Source of the DNA: Actinomadura_E scrupuli | GTDB taxonomy: Bacteria; Actinomycetota; Actinomycetes; Streptosporangiales; Streptosporangiaceae | Length of the DNA: 64,000 nucleotides | Reading direction: 5' to 3' | Assembly (NCBI RefSeq): GCF_050971785.1 | Contig: NZ_JBPCCU010000004.1 | Span: 663,218-727,217, forward strand | Shown: positions 18,747 to 26,842 of the stretch, piece by piece | Layout of the letters: every line of letters begins with the position of its first letter | Numbering within the stretch: position 1 is the first letter of the stretch | The notes under the pieces: model-generated | What the model saw: the letters and a program-made list of their open reading frames with translations, nothing else | Told to the model about the DNA's origin: nothing | Databases searched by the model: none | Program-made: the position numbers and the translations under genes

Positions 18747-20473
18747 CCTGGCAGCGACTGGAGTCCACGACCGTCGGCACCGACCTGACCGAAGGGCTCG
18801 AGGCGCGCATCGCCGACCCGCTGTGGCTGCTCGGCAAGCAGTGGCAGGTCGGCGAGCTCACCGGCGAGGACGCCGCGAGCCCGATCGTCGTCGAGGCGAC
18901 CGTCGAGCACACTCCCGTGACGCGCGTGCGAATCGGCACGGGGCCCGTGGGACCGGTCATCACGCGCGAGGACGCCGGGCTGCCGCTGGAGACGGCGGTC
19001 GAGCGCGAGCTGGTCCGCGACGGCCCCGCCGCCGCCCGCATCGCCACCGAGGCGGCGCTCCAGCTCTGGCGGCTGCTCGATTCCGCGGGAGCGCCACCGG
19101 CCGTCCCGGCAGGGCTGCGGGCCGCCTACCCCCTCACGCTGCCCCTCGACGACGGGATCGACCCGGTCGGCCGGGCCCAGCTCGAGTTGCTCGCCCGGCG
19201 TGCCGTCGACACCGAGGCGCTGCTGGTCGCCGTGACCGAGGCGGGCAACGGCGCGGTACCGGGACTCCCGGCCGATGCGAGCCCGGCCGTCCGGCGGGCG
19301 CTGCGCGCCTGGGCGACCTGGTACGGCGGGCTGTTCAGCGAGCCGGGCCCCGGCCCGCGGGCGTGGAACCCGGAGCGGATGGAGTACGGCTTCCAGGTCG
19401 CCGCCGGGGTGGGGTCCCAGCGCGAGGTGCAGCTCGTCGCGCCGGAGTACACCGGCGGCAGCCTCGACTGGTACAGCTTCGATGTCGCCGCCGGCGGGCT
19501 GCCCATGGGCACCTCCGGGGCGCTCACGGAGCACGTGCTGCGGATCGTGCCCACCCCGGCGCGCTTCGCCGGGCAGGCCGCGTCCCGCTGGTGGCAGGTC
19601 GAGAACCGCGACGTCTGGTTCGGCGACATCACCACCGCGCCGGAGGATCTCGCCCGGGCGGCGGTCGCGGCCTACGGCACCGTCACCGGCGACGACTGGT
19701 TCCTGGCTCCGTGCCGGCTCCCGAGCGGCGTGCTGGTTCGCGGCCGCCAGGTCAGGGTGCTCGACACGTTCGGCGAGGCCCACACGATCCGCTCGTGCGC
19801 CGAGCAGGACGGGCCGGCCAGGGTATGGCGCTTCTTCGAGCTGACGGGCGATACCGTCGCCGGCGACGACCTTCTCCGCGGCCCGCACGAGGCGGCTCCC
19901 GATCCCGGCGAACCGGCGACGCACTGCCCGTGGCTCTTCCTGCCGCCGGTCCTGGCCGGGCGGACCGAGAGCCGCCCGATCGAGGAGGTCGCGCTGCTCC
20001 GCGACGAGGCGGCCAACCTCGGCTGGGCCGCCGAGCTCCGCGTCGAGAGCGCCTCCGGGCGAGTCGTCGACCGGGCCGCCTTGGCGCGCGCCGCCCTCCC
20101 GCCCACGCCGGGCCCGTCCGGAGACGCGTGGCGTTACCGGCTGGCAACACCCGTCCCCGACCACTACGTCCCGCTCGTTCCGGTCCGCCGTGCCGACGGT
20201 GGCCTCTCGCTGCGGCGCGGCCGGCTGGCGGTGGCCGTGGACGGCGGCGAGGCCGCCACCCGCGGCGCGATCGGAACGATCCTGGAAGCCGGTGGCCCAC
20301 TGTCGATCCACGACGAGGAGATCCTGCCGACCGGGGTCAGCGTCATGCGCACCTGGCAGATGGCCCGCACCGGTGACGGTGGCTTCGTGGTCTGGGTGGG
20401 ACGGCGCAAGACCGCCGGACGGCCGCGCCGGTCACCGGGACTGGGCTTCGACGAGGTCATCACCTCGCCCTGA
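18743..20473 (+). CDS. Cassette gene E: conserved protein of unknown function
   Basis: This 576-aa protein is the last of the coupled set. The N-terminus is strikingly motif-rich: GLEARIADPLWLLGKQWQVG then ELTGEDAASPI, a string I remember from unannotated proteins in several phyla. Later segments GGSLDWYSFDVAAGGLPMG, RWWQVENRDVWFGD and RTESRPIEEVALLRDEAANL also look conserved. The composition is that of a soluble, mixed alpha/beta protein without signal peptide. After the stop there is only a 26-base gap to a YjbR-like gene that may or may not belong to the operon. Function unknown. Confidence 0.7.
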   Translation: MTWQRLESTTVGTDLTEGLEARIADPLWLLGKQWQVGELTGEDAASPIVVEATVEHTPVTRVRIGTGPVGPVITREDAGLPLETAVERELVRDGPAAARIATEAALQLWRLLDSAGAPPAVPAGLRAAYPLTLPLDDGIDPVGRAQLELLARRAVDTEALLVAVTEAGNGAVPGLPADASPAVRRALRAWATWYGGLFSEPGPGPRAWNPERMEYGFQVAAGVGSQREVQLVAPEYTGGSLDWYSFDVAAGGLPMGTSGALTEHVLRIVPTPARFAGQAASRWWQVENRDVWFGDITTAPEDLARAAVAAYGTVTGDDWFLAPCRLPSGVLVRGRQVRVLDTFGEAHTIRSCAEQDGPARVWRFFELTGDTVAGDDLLRGPHEAAPDPGEPATHCPWLFLPPVLAGRTESRPIEEVALLRDEAANLGWAAELRVESASGRVVDRAALARAALPPTPGPSGDAWRYRLATPVPDHYVPLVPVRRADGGLSLRRGRLAVAVDGGEAATRGAIGTILEAGGPLSIHDEEILPTGVSVMRTWQMARTGDGGFVVWVGRRKTAGRPRRSPGLGFDEVITSP

Positions 20474-20499
20474 GCCGGCGGCCCGCCTACGCTGAGGCC

Positions 20500-20925
20500 A
20501 TGCCGGACGACGAGAGTCGGCCCGCCCGGGTCGAGGACGTGCACGAGCTCGCGCTGGCCATGCCGCATGTCACCGTCTACCCCGGGACCGGCGACAATCC
20601 GGTCTACCAGGTGGGCGGGAAGTCGTTCGTCTTCTTCCGCAATCCGCGGCCGGATGCGGTCGACCCCGAGACGGGGGAGCGCTACCGGGATGTGATCGTC
20701 TTCTGGGTCGCGTCCGAAGAGGACAAGCAGGCATTGGTGCGGGACGAGACGACGCCGTTCTTCACCACCGCGCATTTCAACGGCCACCTGTCCGTGCTGC
20801 TGCGGGCCTGCCGGATCGGTGAGCTCTCCCGGGACGAACTGGCAGAGATAGTCGCCGACGCGTGGTTGTCGCGCGCGTCGGCCCGCCGAGCCGCGGCCTG
20901 GCTCAACGATCATCCCCCGACGTGA
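20500..20925 (+). CDS. MmcQ/YjbR family protein
   Basis: This 141-aa small alpha/beta protein has the pattern of the MmcQ/YjbR fold: an N-terminal helix ending in LALAMPHVTVYPGTGDNPVY, a beta hairpin (QVGGKSFVFFRNPRP), and a C-terminal helix pair ending ASARRAAAWLNDHPP. The family has a double-wing DNA-binding-like fold but no firm biochemical role. It starts at the ATG at 20500, 26 bases after the five-gene cassette. A cassette link is possible, though the gene is common elsewhere in actinomycetes. Confidence 0.75.
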   Translation: MPDDESRPARVEDVHELALAMPHVTVYPGTGDNPVYQVGGKSFVFFRNPRPDAVDPETGERYRDVIVFWVASEEDKQALVRDETTPFFTTAHFNGHLSVLLRACRIGELSRDELAEIVADAWLSRASARRAAAWLNDHPPT

Positions 20926-21184
20926 TCAGGACGAAAGCGAGCCGACACCTGAGGGATACCGGTAGGGCGTGCCGCTCGGGCGGCGGCTCCGCGATGTCCC
21001 GCTCACCGGAATCCACCACCGCGCTGATCTCGGCCCAGCTCGACCGCGTTCCGCTATACCCCTGCGAAACGGCTGACGACTACCTTCCCTATGTGCCGGA
21101 TCCCGGAGAGGTCCCACCGGGTGGTGACCCACACCTTCCTGATCGCCTGGCTGGTCCGGGCGGCAGCCGGGTTAGAGTCCTGTG

Positions 21185-22702
21185 ATGGTGACCTTCCGGG
21201 TCGATGATGTCGTGCCGGCCACCGAGGTGCTGCCCGCGGTGCCGCTCGGCGAGCAGTTCGCGGGAGCGCTGGTGGCCGGTGGCGACCCGGCCCTGTCGGT
21301 CCTGAAATCCGATGGGGTGCATCCGCTGCTCAGCGCCGTGGGGCGCGCGTTCGCCGACCATCGCCCGCTCGTGCTCTCCCCGGACGCGGTGTGGCTGACG
21401 ATCTTGCAGGGCCTCGCCCAGCATGTGCGCCTGCACGCCGAGGAACTGCGCCCGCGGTTGGTGAGCCACTCCGGCCGTAAGCGGCTCACGGTCGTGGTCG
21501 ACGGGCCGATGCCCCAGGACGCCGAGTCGTGGCAGGACGCCGTCGAGTCGTTCGGCAAACTGCTCCTCGCCGAGATCGATGACGCCGCCGGATTCGAATG
21601 CGACTTCTCCACCAGCACCGACGTCGAGCGGATGGCCGGGCGGATCGTGCTGCTGGATGCGTACTCGCCGTACTTCGCTTTGTGGATGGTCTTCGTCTGC
21701 GGCATCCCGTCGATCACCCTGACCGGCACGGTCGAGGACTGGCAGAAGGTCCGCGGGCGGGTGGAAGCGATCGCCGGGTTCGGCCTGGAGACCTGGTGCC
21801 GTTCGCTGACCCCGATCACCGACCAGTTCGTCCGGGCCGCGGCGGGGGAGGTGGACACCGCGTTCTGGCGGCGCATCTACAGCCCTGCCGACGCCTACGG
21901 CGGTGGGGTGATCACCGGCTGGGCGGCGCGGCTGTATCCGTACCTGACCGGGCAGGGCGAGGTCAGCAGGCCGAATCCGCTGCTGGATTTGCCGATCGAC
22001 GAGCCACGCGACGTGACCACCGACGATGAGATGGGTTACCGCGGTCCAGGCATCCGCAGCGACAGAGTGCCGGCCACCCTGTCGCGGGTGATCGTCAACG
22101 TCAACGACCGAGCCGGCGCCGAGAACCGGGCTGTGGCCCTGCACGCCGGGCTGGTCGGCGTCGCCCAGGACGACGACGGCGCGCTACGGCCGGTCGCCGG
22201 CTGGTACCTGGCACCGGCCACGGTCGAGATCGACGACGTGATCGACCGGATCGTACGCGACCACGAAACCGACCCTCCGCGACCCCATCGCCTGTTTTAT
22301 GCGTCCGCCGACCTCGCGGCGGTCTACCGCCGTGTCGGCTCGGCGACCCTCTTCGACGGCGCGTGGCGGTTGCGGCCGGTCGCCGACCACCGCAGGGTAT
22401 TGCGCGGCGAAGGCCAGTGTCAGATCGAAACGGTCATCGACCTCGCCGACGGCAGGAGCATCTGCGCGGCCATCGAATTCTCCGCACAGATCTTCCACTG
22501 GGTCCTCTGCCGCATCGAGAAGGCCGCCCCCGGCCCCCCAGGTACACCGAACAGCCGATTCCGGTTGGTCGACGAGCCCGCCGACGTCCCGGTGTACGGC
22601 ACCTCACTCGCACTCCTCCTCGACGCCGCCCTCGACTCCGGTGGCGACATCTCCCACCTGGAAACCGGCCGGCTCGACCAGCTCGACGGACCGGCCACCT
22701 GA
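21185..22702 (+). CDS. DUF4419 domain protein
   Basis: This encodes 505 aa from the ATG at 21185 (a GTG one codon earlier is also possible). The N-terminal two thirds match the DUF4419 pattern as I know it: a region ending DGVHPLLSAVGRAFADHRPL, then LSPDAVWLTILQGLAQHVRL, the DFSTSTDVERMAGRIVLLDA block and CGIPSITLTGTVEDWQKVRG. Homologues occur in fungi and bacteria and have no established activity. The remaining C-terminal part continues the same frame without a recognisable extra domain. It is isolated from both neighbours by intergenic gaps. About 260 bases upstream (20926-21184) contain nothing I can interpret. Confidence 0.8.
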   Translation: MVTFRVDDVVPATEVLPAVPLGEQFAGALVAGGDPALSVLKSDGVHPLLSAVGRAFADHRPLVLSPDAVWLTILQGLAQHVRLHAEELRPRLVSHSGRKRLTVVVDGPMPQDAESWQDAVESFGKLLLAEIDDAAGFECDFSTSTDVERMAGRIVLLDAYSPYFALWMVFVCGIPSITLTGTVEDWQKVRGRVEAIAGFGLETWCRSLTPITDQFVRAAAGEVDTAFWRRIYSPADAYGGGVITGWAARLYPYLTGQGEVSRPNPLLDLPIDEPRDVTTDDEMGYRGPGIRSDRVPATLSRVIVNVNDRAGAENRAVALHAGLVGVAQDDDGALRPVAGWYLAPATVEIDDVIDRIVRDHETDPPRPHRLFYASADLAAVYRRVGSATLFDGAWRLRPVADHRRVLRGEGQCQIETVIDLADGRSICAAIEFSAQIFHWVLCRIEKAAPGPPGTPNSRFRLVDEPADVPVYGTSLALLLDAALDSGGDISHLETGRLDQLDGPAT

Positions 22703-22842
22703 TCCGCACGTCGATCCCTCACATGAGCAGGTGGGAACCTGCCGAACTCGAAGGGTCCGACGTGCTCGGCGGTGGAGTCCGACCCGCGAGAGCCTGATCT
22801 ACGGAACACGAACCTGTGCGTGCGCCGACGAGCCAAGTGCGG

Positions 22843-23280
22843 TCATGAAGCCTGGAGCCGGAACACGGGATGACGGGTGGCCTCAGCCGCGAAGTCGTCG
22901 AGTGCGGCGTCCTTGTCCACGTCGAAGTAGGGGCCGACGGTGTACGGGTGTTCGGCCAGGTACTGCTTGAGGATCGGCGCGGCCTCCGCCGCCTGCAACT
23001 CGGTCACGGCGAATGACTCGGTCGTACGTCCCCGGCGTAGCGTGACACGTCCTGCGGCTCGCGCGTTCCGCGCCCAGCCGTCCGGTCCGTACGGCGCGAT
23101 CAGCCAGCGACCTTCGGCGTTCTCCAGGGGTGCGACCGGGGTCGTTCGGGGAATTCCCGTCCTACGACCCGGGACGGTGAGCAGGTAGAGCCCGGGTGGC
23201 GCCACGCCCTTGCGCAGCATGAAGGCCATGATGCGGTCGCGAAGGCGCGAGAAGGACGTCGACCGATAGGTCCGTGCCAT
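22843..23280 (-). CDS. Deazaflavin-dependent nitroreductase-family protein (DDN-like)
   Basis: This 145-aa protein has the split-barrel pattern of the F420/deazaflavin-dependent nitroreductase family: PGLYLLTVPGRRTGIPRTTP, then WLIAPYGPDGWARNARAAGR, and a C-terminal segment ending HPVFRLQAS. The family reduces nitro compounds or quinones with F420H2, or binds flavin. The ATG at 23280 was preferred over one 21 bases upstream because GCGAGGTCG lies just before it. It runs opposite to the broken SMP-30 gene that follows. A second family member is at 36914. Confidence 0.8.
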   Translation of the reverse strand: MARTYRSTSFSRLRDRIMAFMLRKGVAPPGLYLLTVPGRRTGIPRTTPVAPLENAEGRWLIAPYGPDGWARNARAAGRVTLRRGRTTESFAVTELQAAEAAPILKQYLAEHPYTVGPYFDVDKDAALDDFAAEATRHPVFRLQAS

Positions 23281-23429
23281 GATTCGACCTCGCATTCTCA
23301 TACCGTCGTTCCACCAGCGGTCGCCCCATCCTCACACTTGGACAAGACCGACGGCATGTCGAAATCAGCGCGGCGGTTTCTACATCCCTACGAGGCGCCG
23401 GCAGTTGGCGCTCGAGCCAGGGAGTCCTC

Positions 23430-23770
23430 ATGCCCGAACCGCGCACTCTGCTAACCGGTCTCGCGTTCGGCGAGTCGCCACGGTGGCACGGTGGTCGTCT
23501 TTGGCTCTCGGATTGGGGCGCGCACGAGGTCGTCGCCGTTGATCTCGAGGGTACGAGCGAGGTCGTGGTCCGTGTCCCGACCGTTCCGTTCTGCATCGAC
23601 CTTCTGCCCGACGGTCGGCTGCTCATCGTCTCGGGCGGCGAAGGACGCCTGCTCCGCAGGGAGCCCGACGGGTCACTGGTGACCCACGCCGATCTGGCCG
23701 ACCTCTCCGACAAGCCGTGGAACGACATCGTCCCTTATCGTCGCCGAGTCCTACGCCAATCAACTCACAG
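23430..23770 (+). pseudogene. SMP-30/gluconolactonase gene, 5' part, broken
   Basis: The N-terminal 101 residues are intact: MPEPRTLLTGLAFGESPRWH, then GGRLWLSDWGAHEVVAVD, up to SDKPWNDIV at 23732. They match the first beta-propeller blades of SMP-30/gluconolactonase/LRE-like proteins, which hydrolyse sugar lactones. After NDIV a deletion and frame change joins the sequence to codons for LIVAESYANQLT (to 23770), which normally lies some 50 residues further on. The gene is then cut by the composite transposon, and the rest resumes at 26489. The gene is therefore doubly inactivated. Confidence 0.85.
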
Positions 23771-23908
23771 AGCCTTTTCCAACCTGGTCTTGCTGATCAC
23801 GGGCCGGTTGCAGCTGGCGGGTTTTGATCATGAACGGGTGAAGCTCCCGGTAGATGAGTTGTCGACCAAGATCAACCATCTGCACAGGAGCTTCCGTGTT
23901 GTTCTATC
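23771..23908 (+). repeat. 138-bp fragment of the IS5-type element (left end of composite)
   Basis: It matches the reverse complement of 26348-26485 with only scattered differences, covering the IS terminus, leader and the first transposase codons, up to the shared GTTCTATC. It then diverges abruptly, so it is a truncated second copy that can supply an end but no transposase. Confidence 0.85.
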
Positions 23909-24342
23909 AGTGAGACTGGGGTCATCGGGAACGCCTGCTGCTGTGGATGTCGTTGCAGGGGCAGGAGATGCTTTTCGTGAGGCTGACCCATGTTCTATCT
24001 GGCCCTGGTGCTCCGGGTGCCGTTGGCATGATCTGTCGCCTCGTTTCGGAGGGCGTCCCCGAAGGGTGCGTGTCGGCGCGATCGTGCGTGGCTTGATAGA
24101 AGCCCTGGCGAGAGTGCTGTCCCGTCAGTGCGTGGGATAGAGCGAACAGCCGGCATCGCAGGAGCTGCCCCCCGGGGGAGGATCACGACCCGCCGCCGGA
24201 GGGCGACCCTACTGCGAGGCATCCTTGAAGGACGTAGAGAGAGCCCTCATCCATCGAGGGGAGCGGCCGAGACCATGATCATGACGAATGTGCGCTGATA
24301 ACCGCCGTGGGCCTGAAGTAAAGCCAGCTCAGACCAGTTACT
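23909..24342. other. No gene recognised (composite transposon interior)
   Basis: This 434-base stretch begins where the IS fragment loses similarity. It has no convincing reading frame in either direction; short open frames show no family pattern. A short imperfect inverted repeat (TTTCGGAGGGCGTCCCCGAAG) lies near 24044. Probably decayed mobile-element sequence. Confidence 0.4.
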
Positions 24343-24396
24343 CCGCCGGTCTGTAAACCGGCTCAGCCTACGATGGTTCGAATCCATCAGCCGCCA
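24343..24396 (+). pseudogene. 3' half of a tRNA-Tyr(GTA), probable attachment-site remnant
   Basis: A CTGTAAA anticodon loop is followed by a GGCTCAGCCTAC variable-arm-like segment, a perfect T-arm (GATGG TTCGAAT CCATC) and an acceptor strand AGCCGCC. The matching 5' acceptor GGCGGCT is absent upstream and the anticodon stem is out of register, so it is not a functional tRNA. A tRNA half retained from anticodon to 3' end is the usual scar of integrase-mediated insertion. An integrase relic lies about 1.1 kb away. Confidence 0.55.
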
Positions 24397-24404
24397 CACC
24401 AGCC

Positions 24405-24447
24405 GAAAGGCCCCCTGACCTGCGATCTCGGGTCGAGGGGGCCTTTC
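24405..24447 (+). terminator. Strong hairpin behind the tRNA-Tyr half
   Basis: GAAAGGCCCCCT (24405-24416) pairs with AGGGGGCCTTTC (24436-24447), and GACC/GGTC extends the stem around a small loop. This is the style of terminator found behind actinomycete tRNA genes, so it probably travelled with the tRNA fragment. Confidence 0.75.
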
Positions 24448-24627
24448 GCATGTGTCCGGCTGTCTACGGCTGCGATCCGCCGCACGCTGCTGTCTGTGGC
24501 GAATACGCGGCCACTTTCGACTCTCTCGATCGCGACCCGATCGCGATCACTGGTCTCCCTCGTGGGCCAGTGAGCGCATCCTCGCCCCTCAAGTGTCCAG
24601 GCACTACCAGCTCGCTAGGTGCCATCC

Positions 24628-25206
24628 TCAGCGGACAACGTCGTAGACGAGTTTCTGAACGCCGTTGCGGTAGATCTCGTTCTCGATGACCTTGAGTTTC
24701 TGCAGGCCCTTGTCGGTGTCGCTGAACATGCGCTTTCCGGCGCCGAGGAGGACTGGGAAGATCAGCAGGTGGTAGCGGTCGATCAGCCCCGCGTCGGAGA
24801 GGTTCCGACCGAGACCGGCGCTGCCGTGGATGAGGATCGGACCGCCGTCGGTCTCTTTGAGCTTCGCCACCTCGTCGAGTGAGCGCAAGATCGTGGTTTC
24901 GCCCCAGTTGTCGACGAGGTCGGCTTCGCCGAGTGTGGTAGAGACGACGTACTTCGGCATCACCTTGTAGTCGGCGAACTCGGCCATGCCCGGCCAGACG
25001 GGGCTGAAGGCTTCGTAGCTGACCCGGCCCAGCATCATGGCCGAGGCCTCCTTCTGCTCCCGGCCCTTGATCTCGTAGGCATCCTCCACAAACTCGATGT
25101 CCTTGAATGTCCAGCCGGCGCTGCGGTGGGTCTCAGCGGCTCCGCCTCCAGGGGACTCGACGACGCCATCGAGCGAGACGAACGCGGTGTAGATCAGGGT
25201 GCGCAT
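24628..25206 (-). CDS. RibD C-terminal/dihydrofolate reductase-family protein
   Basis: This complete 192-aa protein of the stand-alone RibD-C/DHFR-like family has MRTLIYTAFVSLDGVVESPG at the N-terminus, AMMLGRVSYEAFSPVWPG, the KYVVSTTL strand, and GPILIHGSAGLGRNLSDAGL near the NADPH-binding turn. It ends in a typical LGAGKRMFSDTD segment. Members are NAD(P)H-dependent reductases of largely unknown substrate. It is the only intact non-transposase gene inside the composite transposon, and so its probable passenger. Its coding sequence is less GC-extreme than the flanking chromosome. Confidence 0.85.
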   Translation of the reverse strand: MRTLIYTAFVSLDGVVESPGGGAAETHRSAGWTFKDIEFVEDAYEIKGREQKEASAMMLGRVSYEAFSPVWPGMAEFADYKVMPKYVVSTTLGEADLVDNWGETTILRSLDEVAKLKETDGGPILIHGSAGLGRNLSDAGLIDRYHLLIFPVLLGAGKRMFSDTDKGLQKLKVIENEIYRNGVQKLVYDVVR

Positions 25207-25439
25207 GTCGGTGCTTCTTCCTCATATCGACCATGGTTTTCCGCCAAGCGGCTTGGCATGACTGAACGGTTGCACCGAATATCTAATTTGTCAAGGTAAT
25301 GAAAATTGTCAGTGTTCCCTCCTCCGAGCAGAGGAGCCTCAGGGTGCGCCATCGGCCTGTGATGACAGCAGAGAGTGACGTGGTGGTCGGCGCTGAGGGG
25401 CTGGATCCGAAACTCTGAACACTTGCTGAAGGCCTTCGA

Positions 25440-25562
25440 CCTGCCCCTTGAGGGGAACAGCCACGCTGTGGCCAGCCCAGGTGGCGACCTGGGTGGCGGG
25501 GACTCCGGCGGCGTGTCGGAGGTCGTAGGGCCGTCTGGCGAGTGGTGACTTGGCTTCCTTGG
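25440..25562 (-). pseudogene. Tyrosine integrase C-terminal relic
   Basis: Read on the minus strand, the sequence encodes KEAKSPLARRPYDLRHAAG followed by VPATQVATWAGHSVAV. This corresponds to the catalytic R-x-x-H and GH boxes of phage-type tyrosine recombinases. The usual residues between RHAA and GVPAT are missing (an internal deletion) and there is no upstream or downstream coding continuation. It ends just before the IS5-type element. Confidence 0.7.
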
Positions 25563-25575
25563 CTGTGAAGGCAGT

Positions 25576-26485
25576 GAGCCTTTGCCATCTTCATTTGGTC
25601 TGGTGGTGGAGGGTGAGGATGGCCTGGATGATGGCGGTCAGGCGGCCCGGTGAACAGCGGGCTTTGCGCAGGATGTGCCAGGTCTTCAGGGTGGCCGCGC
25701 CGCGTTCGCCGAGAGCTCTGATCTTGGCGTGATGCCGGTTGTAGAGCTTCTTTCGTTTGTCGAGCTTGCGACCTTTGGGTTTGCGGTACGGGGTGCCGAT
25801 CGCTCCGCCGACGCCGAGGTAGCCCTTGTCTGCGAAACAGGCGATGGCCCTGCCGGTCAGTGCCGCAACGATCCCGTGGGTGCGGGCCGCGGTCAGATCA
25901 TGGGTCGATCCGGGCAGGGCGGGTGAGGCCCAGATCAGCCGGCCGTGCGGGTCGGTCAGGAACTGGAGGTTCACCCCGTGCCGGTGATGCTTTCCCGAGT
26001 AGTACCGCCGGTCGTCCTGGCCGCCGAGCCGGTCGGTGGGCACCAGGGTGCCGTCCAGGATCACATACGCCTTGCGGGCAGCGACCCGCACGGCTTCGCG
26101 CAGGTCGGGAGCCAGCTCGGCGAGCAGGTCGACGACCTCGGCAACGTACCGGTAAGCGGTGGCGACACCGATCCCGAACCCGGCGGCCAGCTCGGTGCAG
26201 GTGAGGTTGCGGCGCAGATGCGCGAGCACCAGCAGTGCTTGGCTGCCGGGCGGCAGCTTGCGCCAGCGTGAACCGATCGTTTCCAGATGACGGCGGATCA
26301 GGTCGGCGGTGAAGTTCACCGACCGGCGCGACAGATCCAGCGCAGCACGATAGAACAGCACAGAAGCTCCTGTGCAGAGGGTTGATCTTGGTCGACAACT
26401 CATCTACCGGGAGCTTCGCCCGTTCATGATCCAACCCGCCAGCTGCAACCGGCCCGTGATCAGCAAGGCCAGGTTGGAAAAGGCC
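25576..26485 (-). mobile_element. Complete IS5-family-like insertion sequence, about 910 bp
   Basis: The element is bounded by imperfect inverted ends, GAGCCTTTGCC at 25576 and, on the minus strand, GGGCCTTTTCC at 26485. It carries a single transposase. The base triplets flanking this IS alone (AGT and ACA) do not match, as expected if it moved as one arm of the composite transposon. Confidence 0.75.
25591..26361 (-). CDS. IS5-family DDE transposase
   Basis: This 256-aa protein has an N-terminal helix-turn-helix region (CTELAAGFGIGVATAYRYVA) followed by a DDE_Tnp_4-type nuclease: the first Asp in AYVILDGTLVPTDRL, the second in SPALPGSTHDLTAARTHG, then ACFADKGYLG and the basic C-terminal segment KLYNRHHAKIRALGERG with its Glu. 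The GTG start at 26361 was chosen because AGGAGC lies a few bases upstream; the open frame extends further but only through the leader. It looks intact. Confidence 0.85.
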   Translation of the reverse strand: MLFYRAALDLSRRSVNFTADLIRRHLETIGSRWRKLPPGSQALLVLAHLRRNLTCTELAAGFGIGVATAYRYVAEVVDLLAELAPDLREAVRVAARKAYVILDGTLVPTDRLGGQDDRRYYSGKHHRHGVNLQFLTDPHGRLIWASPALPGSTHDLTAARTHGIVAALTGRAIACFADKGYLGVGGAIGTPYRKPKGRKLDKRKKLYNRHHAKIRALGERGAATLKTWHILRKARCSPGRLTAIIQAILTLHHQTK

Positions 26486-26488
26486 CAC

Positions 26489-26706
26489 AGCATTCGACAT
26501 CGCGGCCGACGGGAGTCTGGCGAACCGGCGGGTGTGGGCCGACCTCGGCGATGGCGTTCCCGACGGCATCTGTCTCGACGCCGACGGCGCCGTCTGGTAC
26601 GGGACGTGCCCGGCAGTCGGGCACGATCAGCATGGCGGGTGACGGGCCGCGAACGGGCCGGGTGCTCACCGTTGAGGCGCCCGCACCGCGCCTCGGCCGG
26701 CCATAG
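26489..26706 (+). pseudogene. SMP-30/gluconolactonase gene, 3' part
   Basis: The frame resumes right after the transposon with AFDIAADGSLANRRVWADLG and DGVPDGICLDADGAVWYG, the canonical SMP-30 metal-site blade. A second deletion and frame change then joins to DGPRTGRVLTVEAPAPRLGR and the stop at 26704-26706, the normal C-terminus of the family. Two separate internal deletions plus the insertion show long-standing decay. Confidence 0.8.
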
Positions 26707-26842
26707 CGAGGACCACCCGCCGAGGCCTGGGGCCGACGTTCACCCGACCGCTGGTGGCGGCCTCTCCGCAAGCGGATGGATCAGCGGACCCCGATCCTGC
26801 TCGTCGGTTGCGTCCGCGCAGGGCTCGGGGAGGACCGTCGCC

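Larger units (their letters stand above)
23771..26485. mobile_element. Composite IS5-type transposon, about 2.7 kb
   Basis: Two copies of the same IS end face outward: GAGCCTTTTCC at 23771 on the left, and GGAAAAGGCCC ending at 26485 on the right. The target triplet ACA is duplicated immediately outside both ends (23768-23770 and 26486-26488). Removing the insert restores the codons for NQLT-AFDIAADG of the SMP-30 gene. The left IS is only a 138-bp fragment, while the right one is full length. Cargo in between: half of a tRNA-Tyr, a DHFR-like reductase gene and an integrase relic. Confidence 0.75.

Noticed and set aside
5046..20473. Interpretation of the cassette as a polyketide or non-ribosomal peptide cluster because of gene size
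   Set aside because: No ketosynthase, acyltransferase, adenylation, condensation or carrier-protein motifs are present in any of the five proteins.
5046..20473. Interpretation of the cassette as a contractile injection system
   Set aside because: No sheath, tube, spike, baseplate-wedge or AAA ATPase signatures could be recognised; left open only as a distant possibility pending profile searches.
20862..21185. 107-codon plus-strand frame between the YjbR-like and DUF4419 genes
   Set aside because: Starts inside the YjbR-like gene in another frame; no ribosome site at usable starts and no family pattern.
24310..24396. Complete tRNA-Tyr or a novel tRNA
   Set aside because: The 3' acceptor AGCCGCC has no partner GGCGGCT upstream, and the anticodon stem is out of register, so only a 3' half is supported.
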